DNA from: Alphaproteobacteria bacterium
GTDB lineage: Bacteria > Pseudomonadota > Alphaproteobacteria > Rhodospirillales > WMHbin7
Assembly: GCA_015232335.1 (NCBI GenBank)
Contig: JADFZV010000024.1
Coordinates: forward strand, 840-47,105
Direction: 5' to 3'
DNA: 46,266 nt
Position numbers and translations under genes: made by a program. The notes under the pieces were generated by a model. It searched no databases, was not told the origin of the DNA, and saw nothing but the letters and a program-made list of their open reading frames with translations. Below are positions 24,844-33,341 of this stretch, piece after piece (position 1 is the first letter of the stretch; the number at the start of each line of letters is the position of its first letter).

Positions 24844-25585
24844 ATCCGGTCGAGAAGTCGGCAGCATAAAGGCGGCTTTCGCGAAAATTTTCATGACCCA
24901 GAACGCGGCCCACCAGCACCAGGGCGGTTTTGGTGATCCCCGCCGATTTGACCTGATCGCGAATGGTGCAAAGGGTGCCCCGAAGGATCAATTCGTCGGG
25001 CCAACTGGCGCGATAGACCACCGCCACCGGACAATCGGTGCCGTAAAGCGGGATAAGCGTTTCCACCACATGCTTGAGATTAGCCGCCGATAGATGCAGG
25101 GCCAGCGTTGCTCCGCTTTTGCCCAGCGTCGCCAAATCCTCGCCTTCGGGCATGCCGGTGGATTTGACGGAGGTGCGCGTGATGATCACCGTCTGCGAAA
25201 CCTCGGGCAGCGTCAGCTCCATCTGCAGGGCAGCGGCGGCGGCCGCAAAGCTGGGAACGCCGGGTGTCACGTCATAGGGGATGGACAGGGCATCGAGCCT
25301 GCGCATCTGTTCGGCAATGGCGCCGTAAAGCGAGGGATCGCCCGAATGGACACGGGCAATATCCAAGCCCTTTTCGTGCGCGGCCTTCATTTCCGCAATC
25401 GTTTCGTCAAGGTCAAGCAGGGCCGTATCGATGATACGAGCACCCTTTGGCGCCTCGGCAACCACTTCTGCCGGAACCAGCGATCCGGCATAGAGCACGA
25501 CGGGGCAGCGGCGGATAAGATTAAGCCCCCTGACGGTGATCAGATCGGGCGCACCCGGACCTGCGCCAATGAAATGAACGGTCAT
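24815..25585 (-). CDS. cobM: Precorrin-4 / cobalt-precorrin-4 C11-methyltransferase
   Basis: This 256-residue SAM-dependent methyltransferase has the family start VHFIGAGPGAPDLITVRG and the motifs LYAGSLVPAEVV, RVHSGDPSLYGAIAEQMR and DVTPGVPSFAAAAAALQ. The ATG at 25585 was chosen; the open frame continues upstream only as non-coding sequence. The 3' ends of cobM and cobK overlap convergently. Confidence 0.94.
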   Translation of the reverse strand: MTVHFIGAGPGAPDLITVRGLNLIRRCPVVLYAGSLVPAEVVAEAPKGARIIDTALLDLDETIAEMKAAHEKGLDIARVHSGDPSLYGAIAEQMRRLDALSIPYDVTPGVPSFAAAAAALQMELTLPEVSQTVIITRTSVKSTGMPEGEDLATLGKSGATLALHLSAANLKHVVETLIPLYGTDCPVAVVYRASWPDELILRGTLCTIRDQVKSAGITKTALVLVGRVLGHENFRESRLYAADFSTGFRAGKKDGA

Positions 25586-25751
25586 GGCCTGTTCCTGATG
25601 CTGGCTTCTGCTTGGAATTGCTTGGTCTGATCGGGCATTCGGCTTGGTACCATACTTGCTACGCAGGGGCAAGGCAGCAGCCCAGATATGCTGTTGCTGA
25701 CGGCCTTCTTGAAGACGTACAATCCTTGCTGCCAAGCGGAGGTGACGTGTC

Positions 25752-26339
25752 ATGGAAGCAACGGCTGAACGGTTGCTGGCTATCGTTAGGCGGCTAAGGG
25801 ACGATGTGGTTGAGATGTCGGCCAAGGGGCTCAGGCTCGCCGCAACGATGCCCGGCAACGACGATACCGCCAAAATCTATTTCGACCTTCAATTCTTCTT
25901 CCTGTTTCTCATCTGTGCCGATGGCTCAGGGTCGCAGAGCGAGATCGACTTATACAATCTGACCTTCGGCACCCGACTGTCCTCGGAGCGTCTTGCCAAC
26001 GAAATTGCAACCAGGGCCGATCAGATCGCCGCCTATGGCGAAAGCCCATCGCACTTGATGCGCGCGGGTTTCATGGTGGACGCGGTTCATAAGAACACCC
26101 ACTACGGCGATCGCGTGATCGCTTGCTTCGAGGAGTTCGGAGAAATCGTCGCCTCGGTGGATGGGGGGGGGCCGTCTGCCAGACAACGCCTAGCTGACTT
26201 CCTTGCACTGGCCAGAGTCTGGCAGAAGAGGGCAGAGGCATCGCTTCCCAGCGACCCGGAACCGATTTCGCCAGCACCCAAGGCGCCAGCTCCATCTGGC
26301 AGGCCTGCCTTCGGGCGCAAGGGGCTTCCTAAGAGTTAG
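25752..26339 (+). CDS. Uncharacterised protein with TerB-like helical domain
   Basis: This 195-residue cytosolic protein is mostly helical. Its middle has FFFLFLICADGSGSQSEIDLYN and later IVASVDGGGPSARQRLADFL, two acidic DG-x-x-x-x-E/R loops separated by about 80 residues. That resembles the duplicated metal-binding loops of TerB-fold (TerB/DUF533) domains. A Pro/Ala-rich basic tail follows. No partner gene is near. The family call is tentative. Confidence 0.6.
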   Translation: MEATAERLLAIVRRLRDDVVEMSAKGLRLAATMPGNDDTAKIYFDLQFFFLFLICADGSGSQSEIDLYNLTFGTRLSSERLANEIATRADQIAAYGESPSHLMRAGFMVDAVHKNTHYGDRVIACFEEFGEIVASVDGGGPSARQRLADFLALARVWQKRAEASLPSDPEPISPAPKAPAPSGRPAFGRKGLPKS

Positions 26340-26348
26340 CAAGCCACT

Positions 26349-27242
26349 CTACTTGACGCAGTTAAATGGCTTCGATTTCAGACGATCTGCTCTAGACATG
26401 CGGGCAAGACGCAGAGCCGCAATCATCAACAGGGCGGTCACATTCATGGCCAGCGCATAAATGATGCTGGGAACCATCATCTCGTTATTATTTAACAGCG
26501 TGGCGGCGACGAAGATGCCAAGAGCGCTGTTCTGCAAGCCGTTCTCCATGACGACAGCGATTCTTTCCGGTGCGTTAAGCCCTGCTGCGTAGGCAAGGAC
26601 GCCCGCCACCAACATGGCCGCCACATTCAAGGCCAGTGCTGCGGGCAATAGCTGCTCTGCATGCTCGATCATGGTCTGGAACTGTCCGATAAAGGCGCCT
26701 GCCACGATTACCGCAAAGAGAAACGTCGCAAGCGGACGGGCGATCCGCCCCAGCTTTGCTGCGAACAGGGGGCACGCCTGTTGCAGCCCAAGTCCGAATG
26801 CCAAAGGCAAGGTATCAACCAGAAAAATGCCCAGAACCATTTTTCCGACGGGCAGATCGACAAAAGCCTCGTAGTCTGCAAAGAAACGAAGCCCAAAATT
26901 GGTTATGACCGGAAGGGTGATTGCGGCCGCTAGGCTGGACAGGGCCGTGACGCCAGCCGCCAGCGCAATCCGCCCGCCTGCATGGTGCGTAAGCAGGCTT
27001 GATGTGACGCCTGCTGGGCAGGCGGCCAGAATCAGCATGCCGACGGCAAAATGCTGGTTCATGCCAAATCCGACAATCACCAGAAATCCCAGGGCGGGCA
27101 CCAGCAAGAGCTTGCATCCCAGCCCGGTCAGGATGGCCCTGGGATGGGTGAAAACCATCTTGAAGTCCTTAAGCGTCATGGTCAGGCCCATGGCGAACAT
27201 GATGAAAGCCAGGGCCAATGGCAAAAGAACCTGCGTGATCAT
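26349..27242 (-). CDS. Bile acid:sodium symporter family (BASS) transporter
   Basis: This 297-residue membrane protein has nine to ten helices. The conserved opening LALAFIMFAMGLTMTLKDF, the ACPAGVTSSLLTHHAGG cation-site segment and the ENGLQNSALGIFVAA segment are all BASS features. In bacteria such proteins carry organic anions with Na+. The frame continues upstream over the ubiE 3' end, but conservation begins at the ATG at 27242. It follows ubiE on the same strand after 43 bases, so it may be co-transcribed with it. Confidence 0.9.
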   Translation of the reverse strand: MITQVLLPLALAFIMFAMGLTMTLKDFKMVFTHPRAILTGLGCKLLLVPALGFLVIVGFGMNQHFAVGMLILAACPAGVTSSLLTHHAGGRIALAAGVTALSSLAAAITLPVITNFGLRFFADYEAFVDLPVGKMVLGIFLVDTLPLAFGLGLQQACPLFAAKLGRIARPLATFLFAVIVAGAFIGQFQTMIEHAEQLLPAALALNVAAMLVAGVLAYAAGLNAPERIAVVMENGLQNSALGIFVAATLLNNNEMMVPSIIYALAMNVTALLMIAALRLARMSRADRLKSKPFNCVK

Positions 27243-27285
27243 GGCAAAACGCTCAGATAGGCATGACTTAACGGCGGCTTTCGTT

Positions 27286-28017
27286 TCATGACGGCTCGTT
27301 GTGTGCGATGTGAATGCAAGCGATGCCAAAACTGAGATTGATCCATGAAATAGAAGAGAAGCCAGCCACACGCATCTGCTGGGCCAGCTCATCTTGATGC
27401 GGAAAGCCCCGAATGGAATCGACCAGATAATGATAGGCCTGGGCGTCGCGACCGATCCAGGCTCCCAGGCGGGGGATGACGGCAAAAGAATACGCATCGT
27501 AAAAGGGGCGGATCAGGGCAAGCGGGCGCGAGAATTCGAGACACAGAAATCGCCCGCCTGGCTTCAACACGCGCTTGATTTCTTTTAAGGCCTCGCCAAG
27601 TCTGGTCACATTGCGCAGGCCGAAGGCCATGGTGACGGCGTCAATGCTGCCATCGTCAAAGGGCATGGATTCGGCCGCGCCCTCCATAAAGCGAATGCCT
27701 TCGGCCCCCTTGCGTCTTTGGCCAATTTCCATCATGGCCCGGCTGGGATCGCAGACGATGATGCTTCCGCCCCGTTTTGCCAGCGACAGGGCGACATCTC
27801 CGGTGCCACCGGCCAGATCGATCAGCGTTTGGCCGTGTTTTGGCGCGGCCAAATTCACGAGCCTTCGTTTCCAAAGGCGATGGATGCCAAAGCTCATCAC
27901 ATCGTTCATCAGATCGTAGCGCGGCGCCACAGTGTCGAACAGCTTGCGAATGCGTTTCTGACGCTCATCGGGAGAGACGTTCTCGCGACCGAAATGGGTG
28001 TCGGGACTGTTCTGCAT
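27286..28017 (-). CDS. ubiE: UbiE/COQ5 class I SAM methyltransferase
   Basis: This is a 243-residue demethylmenaquinone/2-methoxy-benzoquinol methylase of quinone synthesis. It has VAPRYDLMNDVMSFGIHRLWK, the SAM-binding DLAGGTGDVALSLAKRGG, AFGLRNVTRLGEALKEI and LKPGGRFLCLEFSRP. The ATG at 28017 fits the usual start. An FNR-type box lies about 100 bases upstream, and the nos-linked TlpA gene comes before that. In alphaproteobacteria the housekeeping ubiE commonly neighbours ubiB. This isolated, anaerobically controlled copy may be a second one serving quinone supply under denitrifying conditions (inference). Confidence 0.9.
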   Translation of the reverse strand: MQNSPDTHFGRENVSPDERQKRIRKLFDTVAPRYDLMNDVMSFGIHRLWKRRLVNLAAPKHGQTLIDLAGGTGDVALSLAKRGGSIIVCDPSRAMMEIGQRRKGAEGIRFMEGAAESMPFDDGSIDAVTMAFGLRNVTRLGEALKEIKRVLKPGGRFLCLEFSRPLALIRPFYDAYSFAVIPRLGAWIGRDAQAYHYLVDSIRGFPHQDELAQQMRVAGFSSISWINLSFGIACIHIAHNEPS

Positions 28018-28118
28018 AAAGGCAATAACGCTCCGGCTGATTGAAAAGGGAAGATGGGTCTTGACCCTAGCCTGCAAAACCAATTTTTGAAATGTAGCAT
28101 ACCGTTATGAGTCAGCGC

Positions 28119-28132
28119 TTGACCATGATCAA
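28119..28132. promoter_or_regulatory. FNR/DNR-type box upstream of ubiE
   Basis: TTGACCATGATCAA matches the consensus at all but one position and reads TTGATCATGGTCAA on the minus strand. It lies in the 127-base gap between the TlpA-like gene stop and the ubiE start. Confidence 0.7.
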
Positions 28133-28144
28133 GCCGGGCAGGAA

Positions 28145-28666
28145 TCAAAATTGCTTCAGAAGACGCATTGATTCCTGGCTGTCCCAGTCGTAGGCGCCCA
28201 GCATTCGTGCCGTTTCACGCCCGGCGGAATCGATCAACAGCGTCGTGGGAAGATAGGGAATTTTCAATATCTCGCCCGCGTTGCGGCTTGAATCGGTATG
28301 TAAATCCAAATGCTGAATGTTCAAGCGGCGATAGGCCGCCATGGCAGCGGGCAGTCCTTTCAAGTCAAGCGACAGAGCCAGCACAACCAGTTCCTTGGAA
28401 TCGGCCTTGGCCTTCAGCCGGTCAAGCGAGGGCAGCTCGGTCAGGCAGGGCAGGCACCAACTGGCCCAAAGATTCAGCAAGATTTTGCGCCCCATGAAGG
28501 AGGCAAGCTCGATCGTTTCGTTTTTGGCGTTCTGGAACGACAAGGCGGGAATCGGTTGCGGCATATCATGACGCAAGAGGCCCTGCATTGGCTTAGACCA
28601 GGATCGACGCGAAGCGGCGACACCCAGAAAGCTGGCAGCAAGGGATAGAAAATGCCTTCGGTTCAT
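28145..28666 (-). CDS. TlpA-like thiol:disulfide reductase, nos-associated
   Basis: This is a 173-residue protein with an N-terminal NRRHFLSLAASFLG export signal (Tat-like twin Arg) and a thioredoxin domain with the redox motif ASWCLPC (WCxPC) and the cis-Pro at LPTTLLID. Such proteins reduce cysteines of copper-site proteins in the periplasm. The ATG shares one base with the SCO stop (TGATG), so the two are translationally coupled. The pair is divergent from nosZ, which suggests CuA assembly for NosZ. Confidence 0.88.
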   Translation of the reverse strand: MNRRHFLSLAASFLGVAASRRSWSKPMQGLLRHDMPQPIPALSFQNAKNETIELASFMGRKILLNLWASWCLPCLTELPSLDRLKAKADSKELVVLALSLDLKGLPAAMAAYRRLNIQHLDLHTDSSRNAGEILKIPYLPTTLLIDSAGRETARMLGAYDWDSQESMRLLKQF

Positions 28667-29247
28667 CACTTCAGGTAACTCTTGATGCGAGCCGCGAGAT
28701 CGTCCGGCGTGGCAATGTGAGGAAGTTTTGCAAGAAATCGCCCCTGTTCGTTCATGATGAATATGCCGGTGGAATGATCGACGGCGTAGGCTTGGGGATC
28801 CTCCTTGGGGGCTTGCTGGCGCTCATAGACCACGCGGAAATTGCGAGCCGCCGCGGCCAGCATGGCCGGAGTGCCGCGCAAGCCCTCTAGGCCTGGAAAG
28901 GCGGAGATGTAGTCGTTCAGCATTGCTTGAGTATCGCGCTCGGGGTCGATGCTGATGAACAAGAACACCACCTTTGACTGATCCTTGCCCAGTTTTTCCC
29001 ATGCCGCCGTCATGGTCGACAGGGTTGTCGGGCAGATGTCGGGGCAGAAGGTGTAGCCAAAGGTCACGACACGCAGCCGCCCGGAAAAGCTTTCATCACT
29101 CACCGTCCGTCCCTTGCCGTCCAGAAGGATGAACTTGCCGGTCAAAGGCATTTCCTCAGCACCGTTTACGGGATGTAGAAAGAGCAGCGACAGAAAAACA
29201 GCGCCGCCAATAAGTAGCAGGGAAGACTTTAGCATTCTTGACGCCAT
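28666..29247 (-). CDS. SCO1/SenC family copper chaperone, divergent from nosZ
   Basis: This is a 193-residue protein with an N-terminal anchor or signal (LKSSLLLIGGAVFLSLLFL) and a SCO domain with FCPDICPTTL (CxxxC) and the distal His in AVDHSTGIFIM. The ATG at 29247 has GGAGAG at correct distance; the longer frame is not conserved. Together with the coupled TlpA-like reductase and the divergent nosZ promoter, it most likely serves the NosZ CuA site. Confidence 0.92.
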   Translation of the reverse strand: MASRMLKSSLLLIGGAVFLSLLFLHPVNGAEEMPLTGKFILLDGKGRTVSDESFSGRLRVVTFGYTFCPDICPTTLSTMTAAWEKLGKDQSKVVFLFISIDPERDTQAMLNDYISAFPGLEGLRGTPAMLAAAARNFRVVYERQQAPKEDPQAYAVDHSTGIFIMNEQGRFLAKLPHIATPDDLAARIKSYLK

Positions 29248-29383
29248 ATCGCTCTCCAGGGCGGCAAGTGCCGCATCTCCTTGTTTTGACAGGATAAGCC
29301 CTGTCGACTTGGCTCTTCTTAACCATAGCACGCACATTGCGACCGACTTGTCCCCAGGATGTGTCTATCAGGCACTGATTTCC

Positions 29384-29397
29384 TTGACCAAGGTTAA
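29384..29397. promoter_or_regulatory. Degenerate FNR/DNR-type site between SCO and nosZ
   Basis: TTGACCAAGGTTAA has a good left half and a GTTAA right half. It lies in the inverted repeat CCTTGACC-aa-GGTTAAGG, which has one mismatch. It is about 90 bases before the nosZ ATG and 137 before the SCO ATG, so it could control both. Confidence 0.45.
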
Positions 29398-29482
29398 GGC
29401 CTGAAATTTTTTGTGGAATTATGCTGCGCCGCATGAAGGTTTGGATTCCGTTTCGTCGATAACAAACGACAAAGGTGGGCCT

Positions 29483-31783
29483 ATGAAGAAAAGAACCCAA
29501 AAAATGGCGGCCTTGCTCGCCACGGTCAGTATCGGTGCGTTCGCTGCTTCAAGCGCCGGGATGGCCGAAACGCTGCAAGATGTCATGAAGCGCCGGGGAT
29601 TGAGTGAGAACGATATCATGGCGGCGGCAAAGACCTATACGCCGACCGGAAAGCACGATGAATTTCTTGTTTTCAGCTCGGGCGGTCAAAGCGGTCAGGT
29701 CATCGTCTATGGCATTCCCTCGATGCGCATTCTTAAATATATCGGCGTGTTCACGCCGGAACCCTGGCAGGGCTATGGTTTCGATGACGAGTCGCGCAAG
29801 GTTCTTCAAGAGGGATCAAAGGTCGACGGACGCGAGGTCTTGTTCGGAGATACGCACCATCCCTCGATTTCAGAGACCAACGGCGACACAGACGGCCAGT
29901 TCCTGTTCATCAACGACAAGAACACGCCGCGCATCGCCGTTATTGACCTTAAGGACTTCGAGACCAAGCAGATCGTCAAGAACCCGATCATGCAATCGGA
30001 CCACGGCGGCGCTTTTGTCAGCCCGAACACCGAATATGTGATCGAAGCCTCGCAGTATCCGGCACCTTTGGGTGGCGAATATGTGCCGATCGAGCAGTTC
30101 AACGAAAAATATCGCGGTGCCGTGACATACTGGAAGTTCAACCGCACCAAGGGCCGCATCGAGCCGGAAAATTCGTTCTCGATCGAACTGCCTCCCTACA
30201 GCCAGGATCTTTCCGATTTCGGCAAGGGGCCGTCCGACGGCTGGTCGTTCACCAACTCGTTCTGCGCCGAGCGTTATGTCGGCGGAATCGAGCGCGGCCG
30301 CCCGCCCTTTGAGGCAGGATGCTCGGCCAAGGATGTCGATTTCCTGCATGTGGTCAATTGGAAGAAGGCAGAAGAACTGGTCAAGGCGGGCAAGACGAAA
30401 ACGATCAGCGGTATGAAGGTTCTGCCGTTGGACGTGGCGGCCAAGGAAGGCGTTCTCTTCCTGATCCCCGAGCCCAAAAGCCCGCACGGCGCTGACGTGA
30501 CGCCCGACGGCAAATACATCATCGTATCGGGAAAGCTGGATACGCACGCCACGGTCTACAGCTTCGAGAAAATCCAGGCAGCCATCAAGGCAGGAAAGTT
30601 CAGCGGCAAGGATGAGTATGGCGTTCCGATCATCGATCTGGGGGCCTCTGTGCACAAGCAGGTCGAACTGGGCCTGGGACCACTGCATACGCAATATGAC
30701 TCCAAGGCCTGCATCGCCTACACCTCGATCTATGTCGATTCGCAAGTGACCAAGTGGGATTACTGCGAAGGCAAAGTGCTTGATAAGCTTTCCGTGCACT
30801 ACAATATCGGCCACTTGATGGCCATGGAAGGCGATACGGCCCATCCCAAGGGCAAGTATCTGGTGGCACTCAACAAGCTGGCGATCGACCGCTTTGCGCC
30901 GGTTGGCCCCCTGCATCCGCAGAACCATCAGCTTATCGACATCAGCGGCGACAAGATGCAGTTGCTGTATGACATGCCGTTGCCTTTGGGCGAGCCGCAC
31001 TATGCGGTATCGATCTCAACGGACAGGCTGAAGCCTTCGATTCGCTATCCGTCGGGCACGAATAGCCGGACGGATGAAAAGAGCCCCTTCGGCGTCCGTG
31101 CGGGCAGTGAGCATACGGATACCAAGCCCGGACGGGTGGAAGTGTTCGGAACGGTCATCCGTTCGCACATCACGCCTGAAATCATCGAGGCGAATGAGGG
31201 TGACGAAATCGTCATTCATCTGACGAATCTCGAGCGGGCGGAAGACGAAACGCATGGCTTTGCCGTTTCAAAGCACAACGTCAACCTGTCGCTTGAGCCC
31301 GGCAAGACCGTGTCCGCCACCTTCAAGGCCAACAAGGCGGGCGTCTATCCCTATTACTGCACCGAGTTCTGCTCGGCGCTGCATCTGGAGATGGAAGGCT
31401 ACCTGCTGGTCAAGCCCGCCAACTACAAGGCCTCTACCGCCAAGGGCAAGGCCGGAAGCAGTTATACCAAGGCCGACTATGACGCGCGCGTCAAAGCCAA
31501 TGTCGAAACGCAAGGCGTAATCGACAGCGTCGTGGGCTACATCACCAGCGTCAACTACAAGGACTTCCCGCAAGCGGTGGCCCTGGTCGAAGACGCCACG
31601 GATCAGCTTGGCTTTGCCAAATCCGCCAAGGAGAAGTCGGAAGACTTCGCCAAGAAGCAAGATTGGAACAACGCCATGCTGTGGGCCGAGCAATGGTTCC
31701 AGTATCAGGTCAAGACAGCCGATATCGGGCTGCGCGCAAAGACCCATTTGGAGCAGAACGGCGCCAAAAAGGTCCAGAAGTAA
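29483..31783 (+). CDS. nosZ: Nitrous oxide reductase, clade II (Sec-dependent)
   Basis: This 766-residue periplasmic copper enzyme reduces N2O to N2. The signal peptide MKKRTQKMAALLATV lacks the twin-Arg Tat motif, typical of clade II (atypical) NosZ. The beta-propeller CuZ domain shows the expected His motifs: DTHHPS (His125-His126), SDHGGAFV, SPHGADVTPDG, GPLHTQYD, HYNIGHLMAMEG and HPQNHQ. The C-terminal cupredoxin holds CuA in YYCTEFCSALHLEMEG. About 115 helical residues follow CuA, without a haem motif. The ATG at 29483 is preceded by AAAGGTGG; the frame upstream to 29411 is not coding. It heads the nos operon, with no nosR in this window. Confidence 0.97.
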   Translation: MKKRTQKMAALLATVSIGAFAASSAGMAETLQDVMKRRGLSENDIMAAAKTYTPTGKHDEFLVFSSGGQSGQVIVYGIPSMRILKYIGVFTPEPWQGYGFDDESRKVLQEGSKVDGREVLFGDTHHPSISETNGDTDGQFLFINDKNTPRIAVIDLKDFETKQIVKNPIMQSDHGGAFVSPNTEYVIEASQYPAPLGGEYVPIEQFNEKYRGAVTYWKFNRTKGRIEPENSFSIELPPYSQDLSDFGKGPSDGWSFTNSFCAERYVGGIERGRPPFEAGCSAKDVDFLHVVNWKKAEELVKAGKTKTISGMKVLPLDVAAKEGVLFLIPEPKSPHGADVTPDGKYIIVSGKLDTHATVYSFEKIQAAIKAGKFSGKDEYGVPIIDLGASVHKQVELGLGPLHTQYDSKACIAYTSIYVDSQVTKWDYCEGKVLDKLSVHYNIGHLMAMEGDTAHPKGKYLVALNKLAIDRFAPVGPLHPQNHQLIDISGDKMQLLYDMPLPLGEPHYAVSISTDRLKPSIRYPSGTNSRTDEKSPFGVRAGSEHTDTKPGRVEVFGTVIRSHITPEIIEANEGDEIVIHLTNLERAEDETHGFAVSKHNVNLSLEPGKTVSATFKANKAGVYPYYCTEFCSALHLEMEGYLLVKPANYKASTAKGKAGSSYTKADYDARVKANVETQGVIDSVVGYITSVNYKDFPQAVALVEDATDQLGFAKSAKEKSEDFAKKQDWNNAMLWAEQWFQYQVKTADIGLRAKTHLEQNGAKKVQK

Positions 31784-31792
31784 CCTTAAATA

Positions 31793-31827
31793 CCGGGGGC
31801 GGGTTTGTCCCGCCTCCGGGCTTTTTC
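31793..31827 (+). terminator. Stem-loop with T-tract after nosZ
   Basis: CCGGGGGCGGG-tttgt-CCCGCCTCCGG, with one non-Watson-Crick position, is followed by GCTTTTTC. It is a good intrinsic terminator placed 9 bases after nosZ and before the cytochrome gene. It probably lets only part of transcription continue, so NosZ is made in excess over the maturation proteins. Confidence 0.75.
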
Positions 31828-31842
31828 GATTGAGGTCTTGTC

Positions 31843-32457
31843 ATGAATAGAACGCCAAAAAAATCATATTTGCTTCTTGCAGGACTCGCTCTGTCGCTGA
31901 GCCTGATCGCGACGGCCGCATTTTCTGCGGACGGAAAGACGCTGTACGAGGACAAGGGGTGCACGGGATGTCATGGAGAGGACGCCAAGACCCCGCTTGA
32001 AAAGGGATATCCCCGGCTGGCCGGCCAGAATGGCGGATATCTTCTTCAGCAATTGATGGACATTAAATCGGGTGCCAGGAAGAACGGCAAGATTCCAGAC
32101 ACGATGAAGCCCGTGATCGATGAGTTGAGCGAGCCCGAGCTTAAGTTGTTGGCCGACTATCTGGCGAGCCTGAAATGGGTTTCCCAAGGAACGCCGCCCG
32201 AGGTGGCGCCACCCGGCAAAAAACTTTACCTGACGAAAAGCTGCGTTGCCTGCCATGGCAAGGAAGGCATGAAGCCCATCATGAAAACCTATCCCTTCCT
32301 GGCGGGTCAGGACCGGACCTATCTGCTGGCTCAGATGAAGGACATCGGATCGAAGGCGCGGGAAAACGGGCTTAGCAATTCCATGCAGCCGGTCATGCAT
32401 CTGGTCAACAAGAAGGAAATGGACGCTATCGCCAAATATTTATCCCTCGTCAAGTGA
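31843..32457 (+). CDS. Dihaem cytochrome c (c4-like), nos-associated
   Basis: This is a 204-residue periplasmic electron carrier with a signal peptide (SYLLLAGLALSLSLIATAAFS) and two class I haem sites: CTGCH at residues 40-44 and CVACH near residue 133. Both halves contain the c4-type P-x-L-A-G-Q segment (PRLAGQNGGYLLQQL, PFLAGQDRTYLLAQM). In clade II nos clusters such cytochromes (NosC1/NosC2) pass electrons to NosZ. It comes directly after the nosZ terminator. Confidence 0.9.
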   Translation: MNRTPKKSYLLLAGLALSLSLIATAAFSADGKTLYEDKGCTGCHGEDAKTPLEKGYPRLAGQNGGYLLQQLMDIKSGARKNGKIPDTMKPVIDELSEPELKLLADYLASLKWVSQGTPPEVAPPGKKLYLTKSCVACHGKEGMKPIMKTYPFLAGQDRTYLLAQMKDIGSKARENGLSNSMQPVMHLVNKKEMDAIAKYLSLVK

Positions 32458-32516
32458 GGCGATAAGGTTTCCCCCTAGAATGACACACATCAACGATTGG
32501 CCTGGAGAATTGTGAC

Positions 32517-33272
32517 ATGAAGAAACTTTCTGGTTTGCTTGCAGTCTCTCTGTCCACGTCGTTGGCGCTGGCACTGCCATCGTTGGCCGCCGGCCCGGGC
32601 GACAATATCAAACAGGGCAAGTCCCTGGGCGAGGCAGGGTACGAATGGAACAAGGGCGATGGCGAGGAAGCCGAGGCCTTGAAGGCAAAGCCGGACCTGA
32701 AGAACGGACGCGACGTCTATGAGGTCTGCTCTGCCTGCCACATGCCCGAGGGCTGGGGCCTGACCGACGGAACCTTCCCGCAACTGGCCGGTCAGCATTT
32801 CAAGGTCATCATCAAGCAGATGTCGGATATTCGCGCCAAGAACCGGGACAATCCGACCATGTATCCCTTTGCGCTTCCCTCGCAGATCGGCGGGCCGCAG
32901 GCCATTGCCGACGTTGCCGCCTATATCCAGTCGCTGAAGATGAATCCCAAGCCCGGCTTGGGAGACGGCAAGGATTTGGCGCTTGGCGAAAAGCTCTACA
33001 AGGAAAACTGTGTGCGCTGCCATGGCGAGCATGGCGAAGGCGACAATGAGAAGTTCTTCCCGCGCCTGGAGGGACAGCATTATAACTATCTGCTCCGCCA
33101 GTATCAGTGGATCAAGGAAGGCAAGCGGCGCAACGCAAATCCCGACATGGTCAAGCAAATTCAGACATTCACGGACCGCGACACGAAGGCCGTTCTGGAT
33201 TATGTCTCGCGCATCAAGCCGCCCAAGGACAAGCTGGCTCCGGTGGGCTGGAAGAATCCCGACTTCAAATAG
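32517..33272 (+). CDS. Second dihaem cytochrome c, nos-associated
   Basis: This is a 251-residue exported protein with a signal peptide (LLAVSLSTSLALALPSLAA). The haem sites are CSACH (residues 71-75) and CVRCH (near residue 163). The P-x-L-(A/E)-G-Q segments (PQLAGQHFKVI, PRLEGQHYNYL) show it has the same c4-like build as the preceding cytochrome but with a longer N-terminal lead. The two genes look like diverged tandem paralogues. It probably forms part of the electron path from the quinone pool to NosZ. Confidence 0.9.
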   Translation: MKKLSGLLAVSLSTSLALALPSLAAGPGDNIKQGKSLGEAGYEWNKGDGEEAEALKAKPDLKNGRDVYEVCSACHMPEGWGLTDGTFPQLAGQHFKVIIKQMSDIRAKNRDNPTMYPFALPSQIGGPQAIADVAAYIQSLKMNPKPGLGDGKDLALGEKLYKENCVRCHGEHGEGDNEKFFPRLEGQHYNYLLRQYQWIKEGKRRNANPDMVKQIQTFTDRDTKAVLDYVSRIKPPKDKLAPVGWKNPDFK

Positions 33273-33279
33273 AGGCCGT

Positions 33280-33308
33280 GCTGGCCGTCTGACCTTCAGG
33301 CGGCCAGC
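33280..33308 (+). terminator. Stem-loop after the second cytochrome
   Basis: GCTGGCCGTCTGA pairs with TCAGGCGGCCAGC (one mismatch, 3-base loop). It begins 7 bases after the stop and has no T-tract, so mRNA processing or partial termination is likely. Confidence 0.55.
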
Positions 33309-33341
33309 GCCCCCACGCTCCTCAACAAGGGCTCGTTTCAG

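Noticed and set aside
29870..31000. A 376-residue minus-strand frame inside nosZ
   Set aside because: It is a shadow of nosZ with a His/Asp/Arg-rich composition typical of antisense frames in GC-rich genomes.
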